From Sclerodactyla briareus (taxonomy: Eukaryota > Echinodermata > Holothuroidea > Dendrochirotida > Sclerodactylidae): a DNA stretch of 64,000 bases. Within the stretch, counting starts at the first letter, position 1. The number at the start of each line of letters is the position of its first letter. Shown in pieces: positions 1-11,154 of the stretch. The notes below the pieces were generated by a model, which searched no databases, had not been told where the DNA came from, and was given only the letters and a program-made list of their open reading frames with translations. Location of the stretch: assembly GCA_026419785.1 (NCBI GenBank), contig JAODTK010002899.1:62001-126000 (forward strand), read 5' to 3'. The position numbers and the translations under genes are program-made.

Positions 1-269
1 TTGCAATATCAGGCCCTACTAATGTGCTATTTTTGGAAACCGAAGGGGTCTGTGAGACGGGGTTTCTATTACAAATGGTATCCCAATGGAAAGAATGGTG
101 GGTGGTGGTATTGAGATAATATTCATTTGGTAAACTCCTACCGAATCTTCGGCCCAATGGCCTTGCAGTCATGTTCGTTTTCCTTCCTCGGCCCGCGTTT
201 TTTTCATGTGTTACTGAGGTAGCTGAATCAACTAGGAAAACCGATTAATCGAGGCTTCACGGGACCTTT

Positions 270-545
270 GCGACCATACCCGCTGCTGTGTGGGCACCAC
301 GACACCCCATGTGTATTGTCTCCCGCGGTGCCTATGGGGGTCCCTGTGGGGCAAACTTCGATGCGTCCCATCAAGGCCCCACTGGGAACCATTTACCCGA
401 GAGTGGTGGGCATTTCATTGGGGCCATCAATAACCCCGTATGGGAAAACATGGGCTGCTTTTATTATTGGGCAAAACGTGGGAAGCCTGTGAATATTTTG
501 TCCGCTTTTCCTTTGTGGGCCCCCACATGGGATAAACTTTATTGG
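270..545. repeat. TGGGC/CCCAC-rich low-complexity stretch
   Basis: Words such as GTGGGC, CCCAT, TGGGG and GGCCCC recur every 15-30 bases, giving a weakly periodic, GC-rich block unlike its AT-richer flanks. It resembles a decayed short tandem repeat or MITE interior. It leaves two plus-strand frames open (268-492 and 288-644), which I read as a by-product of the repeat and not as a gene. Confidence 0.35.
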
Positions 546-1620
546 GATTGGGATCCGCCAACGCTTCTCCTACACACTACACCCACAAGCCGCAGTCCAC
601 CATTCAGGCAGTCTATCATTCACCATGACCACCTGTCCACCTGAAACCATATGGTGCCGTCGATACGCCCATTATCTGCCCATGGAAATCTGCCCACAAT
701 TTTACGATTTACTTTTCTCTTTCCTCTTCCTTATTTGCCTTGCACCCCACCTCTCCTACTCCTCCCCTCTCCCCGAATTGTACACATAAGATTTACGTGG
801 GCTGATGTCTGAACACTGTAGTAATTGTACTTTACCGATATCTATAATTTGACATCAGTTTTCGGTGCGCATGGATTGAGATGCTTTATCTCGGTTTAGC
901 TTTGCGTCCTAATTTCTCTAATGAGGATTCGATTGCGATACGAACCTCCCGTATGTGTTGAGTCTTGTGGGGCATTCTGCAATCTCCCATATCATGAAAA
1001 TTGTAGCTCTTTTACGAAGTTACGTCCAGTGAAAAAAGCCTACCTCTTCATTGCTGTCCCATTCCCACTGGAAGGGGGGCTCACGTTTTATACCTACAGC
1101 CTGAACGTTCTCCAACAACCATAGACTGGCCCACTTTGACGCAGTTTGTGGCCGTTTCAAGTCGGCAATCCTTCTCGCAGTACAACAGCAGTTTTGGTGC
1201 GTGAAGTTTCCTGGGGTCGGGAGGGCGCTATTGCAACACGTTGCACTATATCGCAGCAGTTGGAGGGCTCTCCAGTCAATATAGGCCATTTCTGGTGTGC
1301 ATTGACATGATCCCCAGAAACCAGCAGTTTCTGCGGCACCCCCTTTCCCCCCCTCGGCGAGTAGAATGAACTCCACGATTGGATCTTGAGTAGTTCCACG
1401 ATACCAAGAAAATATTTAGGTAGTAACCCTCCTTAATGGAATTATCGAATTGAATTATCCTCCCTCACGGTAGATTTCGTTTTTATTTCAATTTACCGGA
1501 CGGTCCTTTCCTCGAGTTCGGTAGTATCTAGAACATGAACCTAAAGAACCGAACGATGAAATCCACACTCAAACTGAGACTACCTACTGTCAAACTCTAT
1601 CACTTGTTACAATTTATTAC

Positions 1621-1639
1621 GTACACAAATTTTGTGTAC
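1621..1639. repeat. Short perfect palindrome (9-bp arms)
   Basis: GTACACAAA at 1621-1629 pairs with TTTGTGTAC at 1631-1639 around a single T. It is too short to assign a role. Confidence 0.5.
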
Positions 1640-2479
1640 ACTATTTAGTCGGTGTTCTTCTGTAACCACTACTCGCGCCATTTTTTCCGCAATCAATGAT
1701 TGTCACTGTAGCATATAGGAAATAAGAGAGGGAACTGTTCACTGGCAGACTATAATTGACCGATCCATGGTACACCTTCTCTGTTATGTTCTACTCGAGA
1801 TTCTTCGTTGCGTAACATTCACAATCATTCCGTAGTCTGATCTCTCTGTTGCTGTCATATCGATAGCTATACCCACTGCTTCAAATGCGTGTCTGATTTG
1901 AACGAACCTTTTCTTCCCAACGATTTCTCCTTTTTTGTCCCGTCTAAACGAAGCTCCGAAAGAGACAGCAACGTACCGCTTCGTTGCGTGTGTGCATGTA
2001 TGAATGGTTGGTGTCACGCTTGCAGGGCAGCAGGATGTCTCCGAAACCTCCAACCCGATTTTGTAATTTGTAATTTTTGTACGTCTACGTGCATGTGTCG
2101 GACTGAGGTGATCTCGATCAGATACAAAGTACTAATCAAATACTGATGAGCTGATTAGGTGATTTTTCGGTCCAAACAAATTGGTTCACGAATCACCAGT
2201 CCCAATTTGTTCGCGATCAGTGGTTGCTTTGGTTGAGGCTTTCAGCATGTTCCAACCAACCTGATTTCTGAGGTCGAAAGAGGGAAATTGCCAGTTAGCA
2301 GATAATAACAGCCAAAATCTGAAAGCATATAAAGGTGGATATAGTTTGTCAGTCCCAGTGTTGAATATGAATAGCACTAATAAATGACCAGTCCCAATTC
2401 GAAATTCATTGAGACCGATTGTTGATCAAGTCTACCAACGGAGCTTTGTAGAAATGCATCGAAGAGTCTCCTAAAATGG

Positions 2480-2690
2480 ACATCATTCAGGAGAGACAAT
2501 TAGGATTATTGTTTAGGCAAGTTAGCAAGATTGTGGAAGAGAGGCGTGAGTTTATGGTCGTGTGATGAGGTATAGGTATTATATACTGATAGCATGTACT
2601 TGAAAACGTATATGTTCGCAGCTCATAATATGCTAATTATGTCTGATTTGCATAATTTGTGCATGTCGGGTTTCCCAGCAGTTTAAAGAT
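2480..2690 (+). repeat. Dispersed repeat 'TTAGCAAGATT' family, copy 1
   Basis: Shared landmarks are an ATTGTTTAGGC..GTTAGCAAGATT word followed about 130-170 bases later by an AT-rich block with TTTGCATAATTT. The same order occurs at about 27,370-27,600 and 48,240-48,430, and the AT-rich block alone at about 40,900-40,945. The copies are strongly diverged and the boundaries are approximate. It has no coding capacity. Confidence 0.5.
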
Positions 2691-3782
2691 AATGTGTATT
2701 TTCCAAGAGATCTAAACATATTTTCAGGACCGGAAGCAGTCAATGGAAGCGGTTCAGGCATACGCACACATCTGGCCGCATATTACTTCTGCCTTCCATA
2801 GGATTCCATAGATGCATAGTGTCGTTGTTGGCTTTTTAAAGAAAGATATTCAATAGAATTCATTCGGCGGTGTGATACGCATCCCCATTTACGCATTATT
2901 ACATGTGCTCATTTAGCCTATTCGTGTGGGTTTGCCTTCTTATTTTTTTGTTTTGCCTCTGTGGAACCAAGATTTTCTCTGCAAACAAATATGACATATT
3001 CAGATACCCCGTCTCGGTTCACGTAAACTGGCGATTTTTCACATACGTACCAGACCCGGATACGCATCCATGGAATTCCAGCCTTATGCATGCATAGAAT
3101 TATTAATTAGGCCTCTGCCTGTGTTTTCAAAATGTACTAATTAAATGGCTTACCTGGACGGTAATAGCTAGCATACCATATATACCAGCTGTAGAATTAG
3201 TAACGATAGCCCCTTTTCTGCATTTGTAGGAAAGATAAACAGAAATTTATTGAGAACAAGCTGTTAATTTGAATACGAATTTATTTGCCGATTATGTGCC
3301 TCCCTCGTCATTTCTTCAACGATTCAAATTCGAGGGCGCCAGCCGCTCGAGCGGGTCGGAATTTGTATTTGTGATTTAATGTGGAATTATATGGGAAAGG
3401 ATGCCCCTCCCATCCGGCATATTTTCACTTAGTACCCGTCAATGGCTATTCGGACATTCTATTGGATGCTTAATTTTCTCAAGATTGCGGTCGATTGTTA
3501 CTATATATCCCATTTGTGAATATTCAATTTTGCGGCCGTAACAGTAGACGTAGATGATGATTATTCCTGCTAATTTAGTATGGTCGCCCACACAACGTCT
3601 GGTGAAAGAAAATATGGCCATCGTGCGGATATGCCTTTGGGAAGTCTCCTTGAAGAACGTTGTACCAAAACAAACGAAATGGTAAGTCTGTCCCAAGCGG
3701 ACGAATCAGTAATCGTGCCCCGAAACGGACGGGCAAATCGGAAATCGTGTCCCGACATGTAATAATACGTATACCAGCTGGG

Positions 3783-4164
3783 CAGGAGTGTAGCCAGCTT
3801 CCCGAGTCAGGAAGGAGGGGTTGGGAAGAGGGGTGCGAGACGATCTATTCCCGACTTGGAAATTTCTCCTGGGTTTTCCCCTCTGCTGACGAAAGTGATG
3901 AGGGGGGGGGGGGGGGGGGGGGGAAATAGCTTTATAATGGCGTCGAAAAAACAGGCCTCCTCACCATCATTACCCTCACCATACCCTTATTACCCTCAAT
4001 GCCATTTTGGGCCCACTTATTCCGCAATTATTCAATTTATTCCCATCTCTTTCATTTCCCGCTTTTAAGCCCTCGATTTCCCGATTTGTCCGCTTGATCT
4101 TTTGTCAAGAGAAGGCTGACGACTTGCCCCCCCCCCCCCCCCCATTTCCGTGGTTACGTCACTG
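3783..4164. mobile_element. hAT-like non-autonomous element (MITE)
   Basis: The left end begins CAGGAGTGTAGCCAG at 3783, and the right end, read on the minus strand from 4164, begins CAGTGACGTAACCACG. Both fit the CAGNG-type terminus common to hAT elements. The 8 bases outside the left end (3775-3782, CAGCTGGG) and outside the right end (4165-4172, CCGCTGAG) match at 6 of 8 positions, as expected for an old 8-bp hAT target duplication. The element is about 382 bp and has no transposase. Inside are a 22-G run (3902-3923), a 17-C run (4127-4143) and one copy of the CCTTATTACCCTC module described in the next entry. Confidence 0.5.
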
Positions 4165-4545
4165 CCGCTGAGCAAATCTTCTTTCTGGTAATCGTTGCAT
4201 CTTTTTCAGTATCAGCCCTGTCACTATAAACCGCGCATATACCCCATCCCCTCATACTGCGTGTTCTCTGTTTGTCCTTGGGCTTCGAGTCTTCATTGTT
4301 AAGAGCGATCAAGACTAAGTTTGGTCGTTCCTCTAACCCTATGGGGGCGCCAAGAAACCAGGCTTCCTCGTACCTCACCATACCCTTATTACCCTCAATG
4401 CCATTTTGGGCCCACTTAGTTTCGCGACTAATCAATTTATTCCAGACTTTACTGGGTTCAGGTTTTTCTTCACTATTTCTTCTCATATTTTCCATGTGGG
4501 GGCGTAAAAAACAGGCTTAATCGTACCTCACCATACCCTTATTAC
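3938..4545 (+). repeat. Three partial copies of a ~130-bp module
   Basis: A module with GGCG..AAAAACAGGC, then CACCATACCCTTATTACC, then CATTTTGGGCCCACTTA occurs at about 3938-4070, 4340-4470 and (truncated) 4495-4543. The first two lie 399 bases apart. The first copy is inside the hAT-like element; the others lie between it and the foldback element, so they may be the remains of a second, partly overlapping insertion. Confidence 0.65.
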
Positions 4546-4574
4546 CAAGAGCCGCGATCATGGGGGGGGGGGGG

Positions 4575-7138
4575 GGACGGCGCAATGCATTTTGTCCTCC
4601 TAATTTTGACCCCAACTGCTATTTCGCTGACACTGTATCCGACATATCCAGCAGCAACCGTGTTTAAACAAATGCGCATGACCTAAATGATCAAGTTGAG
4701 TGAATTCTGCTGTTTCATTCATGTATCGGTAGTGTTCAGAACACATGATGTGCCTCGTGCATGCATATGATGTTCTTCACCCCAAAAATGCCCGAAATTC
4801 ACTCTAGGAAGTTCTTATATGATTATCAACGAAAGGAGGGTTCGCCCTCAATCCTATCGTTTGTTTAAGACTGGCTTTACCAGCTTGGCGATGTCCTGCT
4901 TGGGGACCAGTTAGTTAAATAAACAAACAGACAAAATACAAATCGCTATCTTGAGGTGGAGGGGGTTGAGGCGACGGGGGTATAGGTCTAGCACCTGACG
5001 GGGTCTGTGAATCTTTTCTATTTGTGGTGCGACCACTTGTTGAAAGTTGAGTGCACGGTGCCCATACTATCACTGTGAATGTATGAGGGCACACGCTGCG
5101 GCATCGAGAAAATGCAGCCAGGGAAACGTCACAAATTGCGTTGTCAAAAGACATGATTAAAGTGAAGAAAAGGCTGAAGTGTCCAAATATTGCCTAAATT
5201 TTTGATGGAATGCCCAAAAGTGTAAACTTTGTTGTCTTTGAAGAGGGAGGTTGAGGCGACGGGGGTAAGTCTACCACCTGGCGGGACCTGTGTGTTGTTT
5301 TTTTTTTCTGGCAAATATGGTCTATTTGAAAATTCAAAATAGAGTATTCGGCAATCAATTATGGGTGCGACCACTTGTTGAAAGTTGGTGAGAGCACGGT
5401 GCAAAGATCCGGCCAGGGAACGCCACAAATTCGTGCAGACATGATTCAATATTCAGGTGAGTTTTGAAGTTTATATGAATTTATATCCAAAGATTGCCAG
5501 ACTGATGGATTGTCCAAAAGTTTGTAAAATTTTCACGCGCGTCCGCTCCTGTATTATTACTAATTTGGCCATAAGTTCGGGCCCGATCAGAAGTGTCTCT
5601 ACCATGCGCCTGTGATCCGCAAAGAAGAGAAAAATGGGGACCATAATCGTTGAGTAAAAAAACTAAGGCCTATCAAAATGACACTAAAGGTAATGACTAA
5701 GGGCGGCGATTGTGTTAGCGGGGTTGGGAAGGACAAGGACGAATATTATCTAAGCGGAGCGCCACCACAGATTGGCGCGCAGCGTACAAAAACTTTGTCG
5801 TTTGACAGATCCCCTAGATTGCAGGAAACCGCACTTCCCGTGCCTTATAGGACAGTAAGCAGCATTCTAAAATTGATGCAACAATGGCAACAACCACTAT
5901 TCATGGTTCCGCAGGATTCAATTTGACCAACGACATTGCACAGACCTATCACTTAGATAGGACTGATTTTTTGCTCAAATATTACGGCCCCCATTTTTAT
6001 CTTCATTGTGGATCACAGGCGCATATGGGATGGACTCTTCCAATCAGGGCCGGACAGGTGGCCAAATGAGTATAACACAGAATTAAAACCGCGCCGCAAA
6101 CGGACATTCCATCGACAACTCAGGCAATCTTTGGATATAAACTTATCTTCACCTGAATTTTGAGTCATGTCTTTGCACGGATTTGTGACTTTTCTAGCCG
6201 AATCTTCGACGGCTATTTCAAACCCGCACCATGTGCCTGCCCCCTTAGTCTGTGCACCATGCACGCACCCGACTATCAACAAGTGGTCGCACCCATAATT
6301 GATTAATGAGTACTCTATTGAAATTTGCAATAGACGATAATATGCCAAAAATTTCACAGGTCCCGCCAGGTGGTAGACTTATCCCCGTCGCCTCAACCTC
6401 TTCGAAACAACAGCAAAGTTTACACTTTTAAGCATTCTATCGAAAATTCAGGCAATATTTGGACTTAGCTTTTTTTTCACTTGAAATTTGAATCATGTCT
6501 TTTTGACAACGCAATTCGTGGCGTTCCCTGGCCGCATTTCCGATGCCGCACGTAGCACCCTCAGGCTCATAGTGATAGTATGTGCACCGTGCACACAATT
6601 TTCAACAGGTTGCCCAGCTGTCGCACCCATAAAAAATGAATCACAGATCCCGCTAGGTGGTAGACTTACCCTCTTCGCCTCCAACCTCTTCACTTCAAGA
6701 TAGCGATTTGTATGTGAGTTTGTTAGTTTATTTACTAACTGGTCTCTAGCAGGAAATCGACAACATCCAATGAAGGAGCAACACACCAAGCTGGTAAACC
6801 CAGTCCTCATGCTACCGATGATGGATTGAGAGAGAACCCTCTTTTAATTGATTAAGAACAACCCAGATTAATTTCAGACATTTTTTTTTGTCACGTAACA
6901 CGTTTATGTCTGCACAAGGCACATCATATGTTCTGATTACTACCGGCACACAAAATACCCGCACGCGTAGCGCTAAAAAAATCGAAAATGGAGCAGCAGA
7001 ATTCCTCAACTTGATCATTTAGGTCATTATACATTTGTTGTAACACAGTTGCTGCTGGATATGTAGGATACAGTGCAGTCAGCGAAATAGCAGTGGGGCC
7101 CAAATATTGTGGGGGGGGGGGGACAAATTGCATTGCGT
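4575..7138. mobile_element. Foldback-type element with ~1.1-kb inverted arms
   Basis: The left arm (about 4575-5680) is the reverse complement of the right arm (about 5945-7138) along nearly its whole length, with substitutions and small indels. Matching landmarks from the outer edge inward are: GCAATGCATTTTGTCC / its complement near 7130; CTGCTATTTCGCTGA; ATCCAGCAGCAAC; the stretch around ACAAATCGCTATCTT (4938 / 6700); and CATGCGCCTGTGATCC (about 5604) / GGATCACAGGCGCATATGG (about 6010). Each arm contains an internal tandem repeat of about 290 bp built around GAGGCGACGGGGGTA..CCACCTGGCGGG. A ~260-bp central part is not paired. Long TIRs with internal subrepeats and no transposase are typical of foldback elements. 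Target duplications were not identified. Confidence 0.8.
4950..5460 (+). repeat. Tandem subrepeats in left foldback arm
   Basis: The sequence GGTTGAGGCGACGGGGGTA begins at about 4966 and again at about 5250, followed each time by CACCTG(A/G)CGGG, then a GCGACCACTTGTTGAAAGTTG block, a GTGCACGGTGC or similar block and GCCAGGGAA(A)CG.CACAAAT. The period is about 285-300 bp. The mirror-image copies occupy about 6150-6700. Confidence 0.75.
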
Positions 7139-7489
7139 CCTCCAACCGAAATATTGGGGGAGCCGTCCCTCCCCCCTACCGCATAATCTCCGCTCGAAAA
7201 CGTGCTCCAAAGAAGAAAAATGAGCGGTAAAAACAAACATATCAATTGGTGTCAGTATTGTGTACATACTGATGCATACATATTTGCCTACTGGTTGCAT
7301 GAACTGGTCGAATGGCTAACAAACAACGAACTCACCCTCTCTCTTCGAAAACCGGCACAATTTCTTGTATAAACTGAAAATTGGCCTTCACATTCGTGTC
7401 GAAAATCTACATACAAAAACAAAAGAAGAGACATTGACATCTTCAGTTATTCGTTTATCACTGCCTGGAGGAAGACTAAAAAATATTCA

Positions 7490-8300
7490 CAATTCAATTC
7501 AATTCCATTTAGTTACCATTCCAGAACAAACATAACATGTAATGCGTCAGAAACCTGTATAAGACAAAGAAGAAAAGAGGAAGAAAAAAGAGAAGAGAGG
7601 AAAAAGAAAGATGAGTAAATCAATCATTACTGATAAAAGTATGACTGTTCATATACTTTTCCAAATTGACCTTGAAAATGGCTCTCAGTAATATTGCGCG
7701 GGAGTGAATTCCAGAACGCGATACCAGAATATCTGATGGAATGTATTCGTAATCCCGTTTTTGCCGACTTCTATGAACACAACGGGCACTCCTTGTGGAA
7801 TAGTTGTGAACCTCATGATTATACAATACTGAATAATTGATTGTGCTTGGCAAAAGGTTATTCACCAGACGATACCTGAAAATTCCAAGTGGCACATTAT
7901 GAATATGAATATCGAAAATCAGCATAATGTCCAGTTTATCAAATAACGGGGGAGTATGCTCTCTAAAACCTGAACTGCTAAGTTTACGAACAACTTTTTT
8001 CTGCCAGAATATTATAGTTTAGTGCCATATTGTGTTACATAATTCATGACCATACAATATTTGCATATGTTAACTCTTGATAACACCTACTATACGGCCA
8101 TGGCTCCTCTGTTGCACAGACTATTGATATGGGGCGTCCAATTCAAATGTTCATGTATGATAACTCCTAAAAACTTAGTTTTGGAAATTCTGTTATCAGA
8201 TTGTCCTTGATCTTTATATTCACCTCATCCCATTTCTTTCCGAGTGTATGGAAGACAATGAAATTCGTTTGGCAACATTCAAGGACAGTGTATTACAGCA
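7490..8300 (-). pseudogene. 3' fragment of a CR1/Jockey-group LINE reverse transcriptase
   Basis: Read on the minus strand, the remains of the C-terminal part of a non-LTR reverse transcriptase polyprotein can be followed through several frames. In order they are a TNFIVFHTLGKKWDE block (about 8260-8215), HLNWTPHINSLCN (about 8148-8110), a decayed middle, FDKLDI (about 7940), and an open frame from 7925 to 7620 with NHEVHNYSTRSA. This order matches the region after the catalytic motifs in these families. The 3' end appears to be a short GAATT-type repeat at about 7490-7510, as in LINEs that end in a microsatellite-like tail. Frameshifts and stops make it non-functional. Endonuclease and catalytic RT domains are absent, so it is a 5'-truncated copy. 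The exact clade is uncertain. Confidence 0.75.
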
Positions 8301-8472
8301 AAGCCAATCGTACACAGAAGCGTTCAACCCGTAAGTCTGAGAGTATCAGCTCGGAGCAGAGAAATAAGACATTTCATACAATATTGCCGGGTTTCGTTCA
8401 GCTCGGTGCAGGACAGTAGAAAATTGAAGTTTGGTAAGCCAATGTTAAAAAATGCACGCAATGCCAGTTAGT

Positions 8473-10160
8473 TTAGTTTAGTAAAAACGGGTCAGGAAGG
8501 ACAACATCCTCATAGGAGATCCTGAAGCCACAACATCCCAAAAGAGAAGAACAACCCAGATGCTCAAAGAAACGCCCATTATTCTTGAAAAACGAATCAA
8601 GACTGTGCTGATGCATTATTAACACTCTTAGACAGAACAACATCTTCAGGAAGGCTATTCCACTCATTGATAATTCTCTGGGAGAAGAAATATTTCCATT
8701 TGTCCAATCTAAAACGTTTACCACGAAGTTTAGGGCAATGACCCTTATTGGTGGTAACTTGGAAAATTCAAAGAAATAGTGGAAGGAAAGGCCCTCTAAA
8801 CCAGAACAATTTTAAAAACCCGAAATAAATCACCTCGAATTCGTCTCAGCTCCATCGAATTAGACCGAGACGCCTTAATCTCTACTCGTAAGGTAAATCT
8901 CTAAGACAGTGAATTGATTTAGTGGCCCTCCGCTGAACGTTTTCAATTACTGCCTGCCTTTCGAGAAATATGGATTCCATACTTGACAGAATACTCCAGG
9001 TGAGGTTCACCAGCTGCTTAAACAACATGACAAAAAATCTTTATCAAGGAACTGAAGTGACGTCTAATCAAGTCAAGAGTCCAGTTACCTTTTCTCGCAG
9101 AGAATCAAAATGAACACCGAGATCCTTTCTGAATTCACCTGATGATATTTTTGCCATTTAACTTGAAGAAGCGTTGCGATTGTGGAAACCAAATGCATAA
9201 CTTTGCACTTATCAGCATTGAAAAACATTTGCCAATCGAAAGACCATTTGGAGAAGTAAAGGCCCAAGAACCGAACTTTGGGGAACACCAATAGTGACCT
9301 TTTGCCAAGGAGACGAACGCCCATTGATGACAACTCAATGTTCCATATTGAGGAGCACCTGACGAATCCACTCAAGACATTCCCTCATGCCAAAACTTTT
9401 CATTTTAAGCTAGAGGCGCTCATGAAGAACCTTGTCAAAAGCTTAATGGAAGTCTAGGAAATTATATCAACACACTGCCTTTGTAGACTGCACTTGTAAC
9501 ACTTCCAAAATTCTAAGAGATAAGTCGAACACGGACGGTTTTCCTGAGAACCCCGAATTAGACTATACTCATCGTAAAAAGAAGACAATATGATCCCGAT
9601 TGATGGATTCTAACACCTTGCCCGACAACACTAGTAAGACTCAATGGCCTGTAATTACAAGAGGACCGGTTTGCCGTTCTGAAAATGGCGAGAAAGAAAG
9701 AAACAGTTGCTTCCCCCAATCATCGAACAAACACCTTCTTGCGAGGTTTTATGAAAATAATTGCAATGGAATTTAGCAACTGGTCGGCAAAATATTTTCA
9801 CCAAGGAAGAAAGCGGTAAACTACTGTCCGGACCAGGAAGCCTTACCACCCTTTTGGAGCATCTGTGTTTCTTCTTATCACATCGGGCGAGCATCTATAT
9901 TACCAGTAGTATTGTGAGGCACACCAACCACAAGGTCGTTGAAATTATCCAAGTTTTCCTGAGTGAATACCGACGAAAATATATTAAGAACGCTCGCCAT
10001 CTCCTGATTATCACTGGTTGTATATTACCTGATTCGGACTCTAATAGTGGACCAATGCTTGTCTTCACTTTCGGATTCCCCCTAACATAAGAGAAATACG
10101 CACGAGGATGAAATCTTTCATAGAGGCAATCTGCCTCTCGAAATCTAGCTTAGCACTTGG
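8473..10160 (-). pseudogene. LINE ORF2 reverse transcriptase remnant (CR1 clade)
   Basis: Minus-strand blocks appear in family order: PRAYFSYVRGNPKVKTSIGPL split over about 10,115-10,050; SQEGV and FQNGKPV in the frame 9894-9655; NYRPLSLTSVV at about 9650; LDF..AFDKVLHERL at about 9450-9400; an SVLG-like remnant at about 9275; WSFDWQMFFNADKC at about 9240-9200; LRRIRGDLFRVFKIVL at about 8860-8810; and FFSQRIINEWNSLP at about 8685-8645. Between the SVLG-like remnant and WSFDW the segment that should hold the catalytic F-A-D-D box is missing, so this copy has lost a catalytic aspartate pair. Several frame changes and stops confirm a pseudogene. Confidence 0.85.
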
Positions 10161-10599
10161 AACTAAACGTCTGCTGAACTTTGAAACGATCTGAATCGGA
10201 CAAAAGAACCAGTAGGAGCGATTAAAGTACCACAAAGAAGATGTCTCTGCGTTTAACGACCAGAAACACCTCCCTCTTCACCCAAGAAGACCTTTTGGTC
10301 TTAGTGCGACGCTTTTCCAAGGAACGTAAACATTCGTTAACTCGTCAACTTATTACAATGAAACCCATCCAGGAGTCCACAGCATTCAAATCTTCTAAGA
10401 AATTAGATCAATCTACATTACTCAGAAAACCCAGGAATGCCACGCAGATCGGCCTTCGAGAAACAAGGAACGAGCTCAACGCTCTGTGGAGTATTAACAG
10501 AACAAGACACATCGAGAGCTATAATTATGTGATTCACTTGCACCAAAACTCTCTACATTATCACGGAACCTGGATCACTACTCAGAACTAAAGCAACAA

Positions 10600-11154
10600 T
10601 ATTAATGCTTTCTGGTAGGAAAATGAACATTGCTGCGAAAGGAAAAAACATATTGGAGACGATTAAACGAGGCAGATCCTTGCCTACCACTACTACCTGC
10701 AGACCAAGAAATATCGGATGGATAGTTGAAATCATCTAATACTCGTTCGCTGACCGGGAACTTTGAGAAGCATGTCAAAAGGAGCGAGTTATTGCTTTCA
10801 GATCTGTTGCGTATAACGTAGACAACACCGACTACAAAGGTTCTGGGAATACCTGAAGCATTGGACGGAATTTCACACCAAGCAGAATTGACGTAACTAA
10901 CACCAATATCTGATCTCCAATGCTATTCAAGTCAGCCTACAACAACTAAACTCCACCGCCATGCCAGGAGGGTATCTGGTCCGATCCTGCCTATAAGCAA
11001 CATAACCTGGAACGTGAAACTTCGCTCGGAAATTCCACTGTTTGGCCAAGACTACAAAGACTGTAATTCCAACTACGTCAGGCTTCCGTTCCTGGACCAA
11101 AATTCGGAAATCACAAGATTTATTCCTGATACTTTGAACTTTGGCGCAAAACAA
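10600..11154 (-). pseudogene. LINE ORF2 endonuclease domain remnant
   Basis: The minus-strand frame 11,154-10,927 contains VQSIRNKSCDFRILVQERKP followed by DVVGITVF and PGYVAYRQDRTR. This matches the N-terminal half of the AP-endonuclease domain of LINE ORF2 (the N-x-RS, E-x-KPD and GY-x2-x-R-x-DR blocks). In a shifted frame the DFNYPSDISW block follows at about 10,740-10,705, the region that in intact proteins reads GDFN. The catalytic E of the TE(S/T)W block is replaced here. In an intact element this domain nicks target DNA to prime reverse transcription. Confidence 0.8.

Larger units (their letters stand above)
1..3782. other. Unassigned DNA, no gene recognised
   Basis: I find no recognisable coding exon here. 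Short open frames (the longest 118 codons, 288-644 on plus and 1020-1376 on minus) have no family motif I know, and they overlap other frames of similar length, as expected by chance. Visible structure: a stretch at about 270-545 rich in short TGGGC/CCCAC-type words, a 9-bp perfect palindrome at 1621-1639, and a copy of a dispersed repeat at about 2480-2690 (listed separately). Confidence 0.5.

Noticed and set aside
288..644. 118-codon G/P/W-rich plus frame
   Set aside because: It overlaps a TGGGC-type low-complexity repeat and an alternative frame of similar length.
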